A stretch of 16,215 nt of DNA, taken from assembly GCA_023417315.1 (NCBI GenBank), contig JAEZFW010000012.1:1-16215 (forward strand). The letters are read 5' to 3'. Under the pieces are notes generated by a model that was not told where the DNA came from, did no database searches, and saw only the letters and a list, made by a program, of their open reading frames with translations. Position numbers and translations under genes: made by a program. Below are positions 1 through 6,022 of the stretch, piece after piece. Positions within the stretch are counted from its first letter, which is position 1. Each line of letters opens with the position of its first letter. The DNA is from Pseudomonadota bacterium (GTDB lineage Bacteria > Pseudomonadota > Gammaproteobacteria > Steroidobacterales > Steroidobacteraceae).

Positions 1-8
1 CAAACGGG

Positions 9-48
9 TGGGCGTTGCCCCTTCGGCGCCCAACCGACGGAAGGTTGG
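9..48. other. Two adjacent inverted repeats downstream of the response regulator
   Basis: Two short hairpins lie beyond the 3' end of the minus-strand response regulator. CCAACC at 30-35 pairs with GGTTGG at 43-48 around a 7-base loop, and GGGCG near 10-14 can pair with CGCCC at 27-31. They could act as a transcription end for the minus-strand gene, but neither is followed by a T-run in that direction. The assignment is weak. Confidence 0.25.
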
Positions 49-93
49 TCCAAAGTACAGAGAGGCCCGACGCGCGGGGTTGGCTCAGTGCAG

Positions 94-543
94 CTACGCA
101 ATCATGCGCACTTCGACAAAATCGTTCAGCTTGTCCTTGACGACCCTGAGCGGCGGACGACGTACGGGCTTGGCGATACCGAGTTGCTCGAGCTCGTCTT
201 CCAGCATGCAAATATCGAAGGGTTTGGAAAGCACTCTCACACGAGGGAAGGCAGCATAACGTTCCTCCACCTCCTGCGGATCGCGCCCAGTAGTGAGCAG
301 AATGCGGAAAGTCGGATCCCGCTCGAGCAAAGCGTTGACGATCTGACTGCCATCCATATCGGGCAAACCGAGATCCAGAATCGCCGCGCAGTACGGTCCC
401 GCCGCTAACGATGCAATAGCAGGTTCCCCTTCGGTGAAGACACTTGGCTCGAGTCCCAGATCCGCGAGCACTTCCTTGAGCAGAATCGCGATGAGTCCTT
501 CATCTTCGACGACCAGCACAGAAGGTGCGGTTTCGTTTCTCAT
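94..543 (-). CDS. Stand-alone response regulator receiver-domain protein
   Basis: This protein of about 149 residues is one CheY-like receiver domain with no output domain. The acidic pair is in VVEDEG near the N terminus, the phosphoacceptor Asp is in AILDLGLPDMDG, the switch Thr is in ILLTTGRD and the conserved Lys is in VLSKPFD. It would accept phosphate from a histidine kinase and act through protein contact rather than DNA binding. No histidine kinase is in the window, so its partner is unknown. I chose the ATG at 543 because the receiver fold starts right after it and a GAGAGAAAG stretch precedes it. An in-frame ATG at 582 would add 13 unstructured-looking residues and has no visible ribosome binding site. 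The family is clear; the pathway is not. Confidence 0.88.
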   Translation of the reverse strand: MRNETAPSVLVVEDEGLIAILLKEVLADLGLEPSVFTEGEPAIASLAAGPYCAAILDLGLPDMDGSQIVNALLERDPTFRILLTTGRDPQEVEERYAAFPRVRVLSKPFDICMLEDELEQLGIAKPVRRPPLRVVKDKLNDFVEVRMIA

Positions 544-608
544 CTTTCTCTCATCCCCGCTGCCGAACCTGGAACAAACCATGTACTAAGCTGAACGGGA
601 AAGCAAAA

Positions 609-622
609 TGTTTGCGCTAACG
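609..622. promoter_or_regulatory. LacI-type operator-like box, copy 1
   Basis: The 14-mer TGTTTGCGCTAACG is nearly palindromic around a central GCGC: in its core GTTTGCGCTAAC, ten of twelve positions are symmetric. This is the layout of LacI-family operators, which have a central CG, and it resembles the xylose-type box TGGTAGCGCTAACA known from Xanthomonas. An identical core recurs exactly 31 bp downstream. No gene for a LacI regulator is in the window, so the regulator is unknown. Confidence 0.4.
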
Positions 623-639
623 TAGTTTTTGACCCTCAA

Positions 640-653
640 TGTTTGCGCTAACT
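640..653. promoter_or_regulatory. LacI-type operator-like box, copy 2
   Basis: TGTTTGCGCTAACT repeats copy 1. The shared exact word is 15 bases, AATGTTTGCGCTAAC, at 607-621 and 638-652. The 31 bp offset is about three helical turns, so two repressor dimers could sit on the same DNA face. The nearest genes are the minus-strand response regulator and the tRNA-Gly; which one is controlled is not evident. Confidence 0.4.
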
Positions 654-673
654 TTGCAAACCATTCTCAACTC

Positions 674-691
674 GCGCGCAACTTTGCGCGC
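674..691. repeat. Perfect inverted repeat GCGCGCAA-CT-TTGCGCGC
   Basis: Two perfect 8-base arms are separated by 2 bases. With so short a spacer it looks more like a protein-binding palindrome than an RNA hairpin, and it lies 20 bp beyond the second LacI-like box. No T-run follows on either strand, so it is not a standard terminator. Its function is unknown. Confidence 0.4.
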
Positions 692-888
692 CGTGTGATC
701 ACGGCATGTCCGAAGGTAACCGGGAGCAAAAAACACGAGGAAAGCCGCGGCTCTACAATGACAGCGCAAGACCTCGCTCTAGCGCAGTCCTAGATATCCC
801 GAGCGTGTCATGAAGGAGTCTGGAGAGCGGAACTCGATCTCGGGACTTCTAAGGCTCGAGGCCGGTAGGTATCATCGGCCGTTCACGA

Positions 889-962
889 GCGGGTGTAGTT
901 CAATGGTAGAACTGTAGCTTCCCAAGCTACTAACGTGGGTTCGATTCCCATCACCCGCTCCA
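889..962 (+). tRNA. tRNA-Gly (anticodon CCC)
   Basis: A full cloverleaf can be drawn by eye. The acceptor stem is GCGGGTG (889-895) with CACCCGC (952-958). The D arm pairs GTTC (898-901) with GAAC (909-912). The anticodon stem pairs GTAGC (914-918) with GCTAC (926-930) around loop TTCCCAA, placing anticodon CCC at 921-923. The T arm pairs GTGGG with CCCAT around TTCGATT. The discriminator T is at 959 and the CCA end is encoded at 960-962. It reads GGG glycine codons. Confidence 0.97.
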
Positions 963-990
963 CTTTCGTTTGCTTGGTGATGAGCGGCCG

Positions 991-1010
991 AACCCACTCG
1001 AACGTGGGTT
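991..1010. repeat. Hairpin downstream of tRNA-Gly that repeats part of its T arm
   Basis: AACCCAC at 991-997 pairs perfectly with GTGGGTT at 1004-1010 around a 6-base loop. The right arm with its flank, AACGTGGGTT at 1001-1010, is identical to tRNA bases 932-941. It may help end or process the tRNA transcript, or be a remnant of a partial tRNA duplication. There is no T-run after it. Confidence 0.3.
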
Positions 1011-1192
1011 GGATGCGAGCCATCCGTGGTTCGCCCGCAGACGCGCGCCCGGCCATATCCTCGATCGCTCTGTCCCCGCCGGAGGCAGCTCGCCACAACG
1101 CGCGATGCAATGACGTGCGCCGCAGCGTGACGGCCTTGCGGCAGGCGAACTAACATAGACAAAAACAACACCCAAGAAGCTTGGAGTCTTAT

Positions 1193-1759
1193 TTGTCCAG
1201 CGTTTCCGATACTGCTCCCCCCGGCGAGGCGGCCGCCACGCAGGGGCACGCCGAGCTCTTTGCAACGCTCTATGAAGAGCTCCGTCAGATTGCTGCGCGC
1301 GAAGTCCGGCGTGGAGCCGGGTTGACGCTGAGCGCGACGACGCTGCTGCACGAGACGTACTTCAAGATGCAGGAGCGCGACAACGTCGCGTTTCCTGACG
1401 AAGCTCGCTTCCTTGCGTATGCCGCGCGTGCGATGCGCACGTTGGTGATCGACTACGCCCGCAATAGACAAGCGCAGAAGCGGGGAGCGGCATTCGAGAT
1501 CACCAGTTTGCCGACAGAGCTGCCGGAGCAGGCCGTCGAGCTGACTGAGCTGGAGAACATGAGTGCTGCGATCGACACGCTCGCGAACATCGATCCATCG
1601 CTTGCCCAACTCGTCGATCTCAAGTTCTTCTGCGGCTACTCTTTGATCGAGATCGCCTCGATGCGCGGTGTCTCCGAACGCACTGCGCAGCGGGATTGGG
1701 AAAAGGCGCGAGTGCTGCTCAAGCGCGCGCTGGAGAACCGAGACCTCCTCGCGGACTGA
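1193..1759 (+). CDS. ECF-family sigma-70 factor, probably of the kinase-linked ECF43 type
   Basis: The protein of about 188 residues directs RNA polymerase to a stress or envelope regulon. Region 2 spans roughly residues 20-100, with LLHETYFKM and the conserved RxxRxxxxDYARxRxAQKR segment. Region 4 is roughly 130-182, with helix-turn-helix SLIEIASMRGVSERTAQRDW. The first part resembles the TIGR02999 family. Where most ECF factors have an acidic DAED-type motif in region 2.2, this one has Ser-Ala-Thr-Thr (residues 47-50). That feature and the adjacent Ser/Thr kinase gene match ECF43 factors, which need phosphorylation for activity. No ATG occurs before the conserved part. I chose TTG at 1193 because GGAG (1183-1186) lies 6 bases upstream; the in-frame TTG at 1181 lacks a well-spaced site. 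No anti-sigma gene is visible. Confidence 0.9.
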   Translation: MSSVSDTAPPGEAAATQGHAELFATLYEELRQIAAREVRRGAGLTLSATTLLHETYFKMQERDNVAFPDEARFLAYAARAMRTLVIDYARNRQAQKRGAAFEITSLPTELPEQAVELTELENMSAAIDTLANIDPSLAQLVDLKFFCGYSLIEIASMRGVSERTAQRDWEKARVLLKRALENRDLLAD

Positions 1760-1806
1760 AAAGGCTTGTCGGCTTTCGTTCGCGAATTCCGTTTACGTGA
1801 TCGAAT

Positions 1807-4470
1807 ATGCCTACAGAAGAGCAAGAACGCTGGCGCGAGATCAGCCGCTATCTGGACGAAGCGCTCGATCTCGAGGGGGAAGCGCGGGCGACGTGGCTGA
1901 AAGAGCTGGATTCACGAGCGCCAGCAGCAGCCAAAACGATTCGGGCCATGCTCGCCGAGCGAGACCGAATCGGCGAGGACCCTCTTCTTGCCGATGAACG
2001 GCTCATCGGATTCTCACGCCCCGGATTGGCGGGACATCGACTCGGCGCCTACACGCTCGAACGAGTGATCGGGCAAGGCGGCATGGGCACGGTTTGGCTC
2101 GCCCATCGAAGCGACGGGCGATACGAAGGTCGTGCCGCGATCAAGCTGCTGAATGCTTCGTTGCTCGGACGGCCCACGGAGCACCGCTTCGTTAGGGAGG
2201 GTTCGGTGCTCGCGAAGCTGCGGCACCCGAATATCGCACAACTGATCGATGCTGGAGTTGCGCCGAGCGGTCAGCCGTACTTGATTCTGGAGTACGTCGA
2301 GGGCGAGCGTATCGATGAGTATGCCGATCTTCATGATCTGAATATCGATACACGCCTGCATTTGTTCTTGGACGTGCTCGCCGCGGTGGCGCACGCCCAC
2401 AGCCACCTCATCGTACATCGCGACATCAAACCTTCGAACATTCTCGTGACCGCGGACGGGCGCGTGAAACTGCTCGATTTCGGAGTCGCCGCGCTTCTCG
2501 GCAGCGCGGACTCGTCCGTGACGCGGGAGATGGATGCCGGACTCACTCCGGGCTATGCCGCTCCCGAGCAAATCCTCGGACAGTCGGTTACGACCGCGAC
2601 GGATGTATATGCCTTGGGCCTCGTGCTGTCGCAGCTGCTCACGCGAAAGCATCCGCTGCAGCCGGAAGGCAGATCGGCAATGGAAATAGCGCAGAAATCA
2701 TTGCACGAGGAAATGCCGCCGCCATCGCAGCTCGTCGATCAGCCAACCATCGCATCGTTGCTCCGAGGCGATCTCGACACGATCGTAGGCAAGGCACTGA
2801 AACGAGAGCCCGATGAGCGCTATCAAACTGCAGAGGCGCTCGCGCAAGACGTACGCAGCTATCTCGCTTCGCAACCGATCTCTGCGCGAGCCGATTCTTG
2901 GAGCTATCGAGCACGAAAGTTCATCCGCCGGCATCGCGGAGGTGTCGCCGCTGCTGCGGTGATTGCCACGACGCTGCTCGCAGCAACGGTGGTCACGACG
3001 GTGCAAATGCTCGAAGCACGCCGTCAGCGTGATGCCGCGCTCTATCAATCGCGTCGCGCCGAATTTCAAGCGCGGTTCGCCTACCAAATCATGACCGAAG
3101 TCGGTTCCGAGAGCCGACCCATCACCATTCGAGAGCTCATGGAAAAGGGCATCGAAGTGCTCGAGAAGAACTACGGGGACGATCCGAGATTCGTGATCGG
3201 CATGTTAGTCAACATCTCGGGACGCTATATGGATCTTGGCGATACCAACGGAGAGTACGCGGCGCTGACGAAGGCGGAGGGCATTGCGCGCAGGATGGGA
3301 GACCCGGAACGTATCGCATACGTTCAATGCAATACGGTTGAAACGGAAGTCGCGCTCGGCCGCCTGGACCGAGCTCGCCACAGATTGCAGGATGGTCTTG
3401 CGAATCTCGCGCTCCTCGATGAGGTTTCATTCGACCGGCGCAGCGAGTGCGAGTTGGCGCAAGTGAGACTGCTTTGGGGCGAGGGCAGACTGCCGGAAGC
3501 GATCGACTCGGCGAAGAGCCTCGCCGAATACATGGAGCGAACCGATAGAACAGCCGACCTTCTGTACGGTTCGCTCGCATCGATGCTCGAGGTGATGCTC
3601 GCGAGTGAAGGCCGACGAGCAGAGGCGCGCCAGTGGAACAAGCGGCGCGTCGAGACCTTCGAGCGCAAAGGCGATACGTCAGGGTTGGGCATGATCTCGG
3701 CGCGCCATAGTCAAGCCGGCCACCTTTACGACGCTGGTGAAGTCATTGCCGCTCTCGAGATCGAGAAGGACATCGTCGATAAACTCGCCGGTCAAGAAGG
3801 CGCCGACAAGATTCCGGCTAGGTATGCGCAATGGTTGGGCCTTCTCAAGGTGCGTGTACACGAAACCGACGAGGGGATCGCTTGGATCGACCATGCGATC
3901 GAGTACGCCACGGCGACGGAAGGTCCGCGAGCGCGCATTGGAGCATTGCTCGCGCGGGCTCGGGCGAATCTGTTGTTGAATAGAATCGCGCGGGTACTTC
4001 CGGACATCGAGGCTGCTGAGGAGCTCGGGCAGCAGGCTTCGACAGAAAATCGCGACTTGATGCGATCGGCAAAATTTCTGCGTGCCGACCTTGCTCTCGC
4101 ACGCGGGGACCCAGCTAGCGCTTTGCGAGAGATCAATGAGCTGCTCGCCGAGATCGGATATCCGGCCCAGCGCATCGCCGATAAGCTCGGCTCGATGCTG
4201 ATCACCAAAGCGCGCGCGCAGTTGGCACTCGGTGATGTGCGCCTGGCACTCGAAACGGCGCGCGACGCACTCGCACTCGCTGAAGCAAACACACCGAATC
4301 CAGAGCGCAGCGCCGTCGTGGGGGCGGCGTTGCTTGTACTGGCCGAAGCGCAACGTGCAAACGGGGATTCAGACGTGGCGCGTGCCTCCGCACAACGCGC
4401 CGCGAGCGCGCTCGCAGCCGGGCTTGGCACCGAGCACTCCGAAACGCAGGCTGCCCTGAAGTTCAATTGA
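1807..4470 (+). CDS. Transmembrane Ser/Thr protein kinase with TPR-like C-terminal domain
   Basis: This protein has 887 residues. An N-terminal helical part (1-80) precedes a Hanks-type kinase domain (about 82-355): glycine loop GQGGMGTV at 89-96, ATP Lys113, probable helix-C Glu131, catalytic HRDIKPSN at 204-211 with Asp206, DFG at 224-226 and APEQ at 252-255. All key residues are present, so it should be active. One hydrophobic segment (about 379-400, AAAAVIATTLLAATVVTTV) follows a basic stretch, putting the kinase in the cytoplasm and the rest outside. The remaining 485 residues are helical, alanine- and leucine-rich and TPR-like, probably a periplasmic sensing or docking part. It starts 47 bp after the sigma gene on the same strand, so a joint transcript is likely, and its probable substrate is that sigma factor. 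The start codon has only a weak ribosome binding site. Confidence 0.93.
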   Translation: MPTEEQERWREISRYLDEALDLEGEARATWLKELDSRAPAAAKTIRAMLAERDRIGEDPLLADERLIGFSRPGLAGHRLGAYTLERVIGQGGMGTVWLAHRSDGRYEGRAAIKLLNASLLGRPTEHRFVREGSVLAKLRHPNIAQLIDAGVAPSGQPYLILEYVEGERIDEYADLHDLNIDTRLHLFLDVLAAVAHAHSHLIVHRDIKPSNILVTADGRVKLLDFGVAALLGSADSSVTREMDAGLTPGYAAPEQILGQSVTTATDVYALGLVLSQLLTRKHPLQPEGRSAMEIAQKSLHEEMPPPSQLVDQPTIASLLRGDLDTIVGKALKREPDERYQTAEALAQDVRSYLASQPISARADSWSYRARKFIRRHRGGVAAAAVIATTLLAATVVTTVQMLEARRQRDAALYQSRRAEFQARFAYQIMTEVGSESRPITIRELMEKGIEVLEKNYGDDPRFVIGMLVNISGRYMDLGDTNGEYAALTKAEGIARRMGDPERIAYVQCNTVETEVALGRLDRARHRLQDGLANLALLDEVSFDRRSECELAQVRLLWGEGRLPEAIDSAKSLAEYMERTDRTADLLYGSLASMLEVMLASEGRRAEARQWNKRRVETFERKGDTSGLGMISARHSQAGHLYDAGEVIAALEIEKDIVDKLAGQEGADKIPARYAQWLGLLKVRVHETDEGIAWIDHAIEYATATEGPRARIGALLARARANLLLNRIARVLPDIEAAEELGQQASTENRDLMRSAKFLRADLALARGDPASALREINELLAEIGYPAQRIADKLGSMLITKARAQLALGDVRLALETARDALALAEANTPNPERSAVVGAALLVLAEAQRANGDSDVARASAQRAASALAAGLGTEHSETQAALKFN

Positions 4471-4554
4471 CCTGCCTTTCTGGCGGCTCGCATCGGCCAT
4501 TTCCGTTATCTCCAGCAAGCGCGATTTCTCACGCGCTACGAAGGGAGATACGAA

Positions 4555-5841
4555 ATGTCGATTTGGTTGCGCCGATCGTCTTCGGCCATGATGCTCTTGT
4601 CTGCTGCGCTCGCGGGTACGATCTTCGCCTGCAATGTGGCGGCCGCTGAGCACAGGCTGCCGAACAACTTTCCCATCCCGAACCAAGCAGGTGCTGCCGC
4701 AACGTACAGCACGCAAGGCTTCGTGGATCTGGAAAACGAATTCCATGCGCTCAAAGGCAATAACGGTCGCACCTGCGAGTCGTGTCATCTGCCTAGCGCC
4801 GGCTGGAGCATCCGTCCCATCGATGTCGAGCTGCGATTCTTGCTCACGGGCGGTCGCGATCCGCTGTTCAACGTGCTCGATGCGAACAGCCCCGCTGCGC
4901 AGCCAAAGACGCTCGCACAGAAGTACGCGGCGTACAGCATGCTACGCAAGGGCCTATTTCGTCGCGGCGGGGATATCCAAGCCGGCGGCGAGTTCGTGAT
5001 CGCAGAGCTCGACGATCCGCTCAATACGGGCGCGAGTCTCACGAAAGTACAGGCATTTCGCCGCCCCCTTGCGACAGCTAATTTCCACATCGCGCGCACC
5101 GTTGGCTGGCACGATCAGAACACGAACGGAACGGGCAATGTCCATGCAGGTCTTGCCCATCAAGCGCGTGGCGCGTTCGCAGGCGCCTTGGGCGGCCCAG
5201 CAGCATCGGATGCAGTCGTCGATTCGACTGTCGCGTATGAAGACGGGTTGCGATTTGCACAGACGTACATCTTCGGGCTCGGCGCGCTAGACACCTGCGG
5301 AGCTCAAGGCGGGCCGGAGAATCTCTCTGCGCAGCCGCCGATCAACGATCGCTTCAACTTGTTCGACGCGTGGATCGACCTGCCGCCAGGCTCGTGCACC
5401 ACGAAGGCTGCCGATCGCAAGCGAGCTCAGATCGCGCGTGGGCAGGAGCTCTTCAACGAAACGCGCAACGGCAAGAGCTGTCGCGGATGTCACAACGCCG
5501 CGAACAACGGCAGCAACGTGAACGGCACGTTGTTCGACATCGGCGCTTCGCGACCGGAGTTCCGCAAGCCTGGCATGCCGCTCTACAAGCTCGCGAAGAA
5601 AGACGGCACGGCCACGCGGCAGACGACCGATCCAGGTCGCGCGCTGCTCAGCGGGCTGTGGAGCGACATCGACAAGTTCAAAACACCGTCGTTGCGTGGA
5701 GTCGCAGCACGCGCACCGTATTTTCACAACGGCATTGCGCAGACGCTCGAGGATGTCGTGATTCATTACGAGGTCGCACTCGGATTCAAGTTCACGCCGC
5801 AAGAGCGCAAAGACTTGGTGGCGTTCATGGAAGCGCTATAG
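4555..5841 (+). CDS. Exported di-heme cytochrome c peroxidase / MauG-like protein
   Basis: This 428-residue protein has a signal peptide (1 to about 31, ending AAA before EH). It contains two covalent heme sites, CESCH at 74-78 and CRGCH at 309-313. The C-terminal segment KFKTPSLRGVAARAPYFHNG (374-393) is typical of the bacterial cytochrome c peroxidase/MauG family. Such proteins act in the periplasm, reducing peroxide or using it to oxidise a partner. Residues His178 and His186, near the middle, are candidates for further heme contacts, but I cannot assign them. At 428 residues it is longer than classical CcpA (roughly 320-350), with insertions around 80-250. AAGGGAG at 4541-4547 gives a strong ribosome site 7 bases before the ATG. 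The gene lies 84 bp after the kinase gene, and no promoter is obvious between them. Peroxidase activity is inferred from the family. Confidence 0.87.
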   Translation: MSIWLRRSSSAMMLLSAALAGTIFACNVAAAEHRLPNNFPIPNQAGAAATYSTQGFVDLENEFHALKGNNGRTCESCHLPSAGWSIRPIDVELRFLLTGGRDPLFNVLDANSPAAQPKTLAQKYAAYSMLRKGLFRRGGDIQAGGEFVIAELDDPLNTGASLTKVQAFRRPLATANFHIARTVGWHDQNTNGTGNVHAGLAHQARGAFAGALGGPAASDAVVDSTVAYEDGLRFAQTYIFGLGALDTCGAQGGPENLSAQPPINDRFNLFDAWIDLPPGSCTTKAADRKRAQIARGQELFNETRNGKSCRGCHNAANNGSNVNGTLFDIGASRPEFRKPGMPLYKLAKKDGTATRQTTDPGRALLSGLWSDIDKFKTPSLRGVAARAPYFHNGIAQTLEDVVIHYEVALGFKFTPQERKDLVAFMEAL

Positions 5842-5920
5842 GGCTGCTGGGCGACGGTACTGGGCTGCTGGCCAGAGTCAGCGCTGCCTCTGCCATCGCC
5901 TATCCGCGATCGCCTATCGC
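5841..5920. repeat. Short direct repeats between di-heme and haloperoxidase-like genes
   Basis: GGGCTGCTGG occurs at 5841-5850 and again at 5862-5871. ATCGCCTATC occurs at 5895-5904 and 5909-5918, followed by a further partial copy. These are short slippage-type repeats in a 181 bp non-coding gap. The first copy begins at the last base of the stop codon. I see no mobile-element features. Confidence 0.5.
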
Positions 5921-6022
5921 CTTCCCACTGGGATGTTTTTCGAGTTTGCGGTTCCCGCTCTGGATGCGGGTGGGATCGCTTTGTTCTGAAACTGGCAACT
6001 TTGTTTATCGAGGAGATTGATC

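Larger units (their letters stand above)
544..888. other. Gene-free stretch between response regulator and tRNA-Gly
   Basis: I find no convincing coding region here. Its left part, about 607-691, is dense in symmetric sequence: two copies of a 15-base word and a perfect 8-base-arm palindrome, listed separately. The right part, about 700-888, shows no gene. TATCAT at 870-875 is a possible -10 element for the tRNA, but I see no clear -35 element. Confidence 0.5.

Noticed and set aside
607..652. The repeated 15-base word as a CRISPR array
   Set aside because: There are only two copies with a 16-base gap, the word is near-palindromic in an operator style, and no cas gene is present.
838..880. 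Fragment resembling an Arg-tRNA anticodon loop (ACTTCTAAGG)
   Set aside because: No acceptor, D or T arm can be folded around it.
889..1010. Integration site of a mobile element at the tRNA-Gly
   Set aside because: There is no integrase gene, and the duplicated piece is only 10 exact bases, too short to call an attachment site.
883..1110. Minus-strand reading frame across the tRNA-Gly with peptide MGIEPTLVAWEATVLPLNY
   Set aside because: This is a well-known false protein that arises from the antisense of tRNA-Gly; the tRNA is clear on the plus strand.
872..1609. Long minus-strand open frame of 245 codons
   Set aside because: It covers the tRNA antisense and the sigma factor gene, and its composition is Arg-rich shadow-type with no recognisable domain.
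5931..5950. TCCC-ACT-GGGA hairpin followed by TTTTT as a terminator of the di-heme gene
   Set aside because: The stem is only four base pairs and the T-run is offset; too weak to list as a feature.
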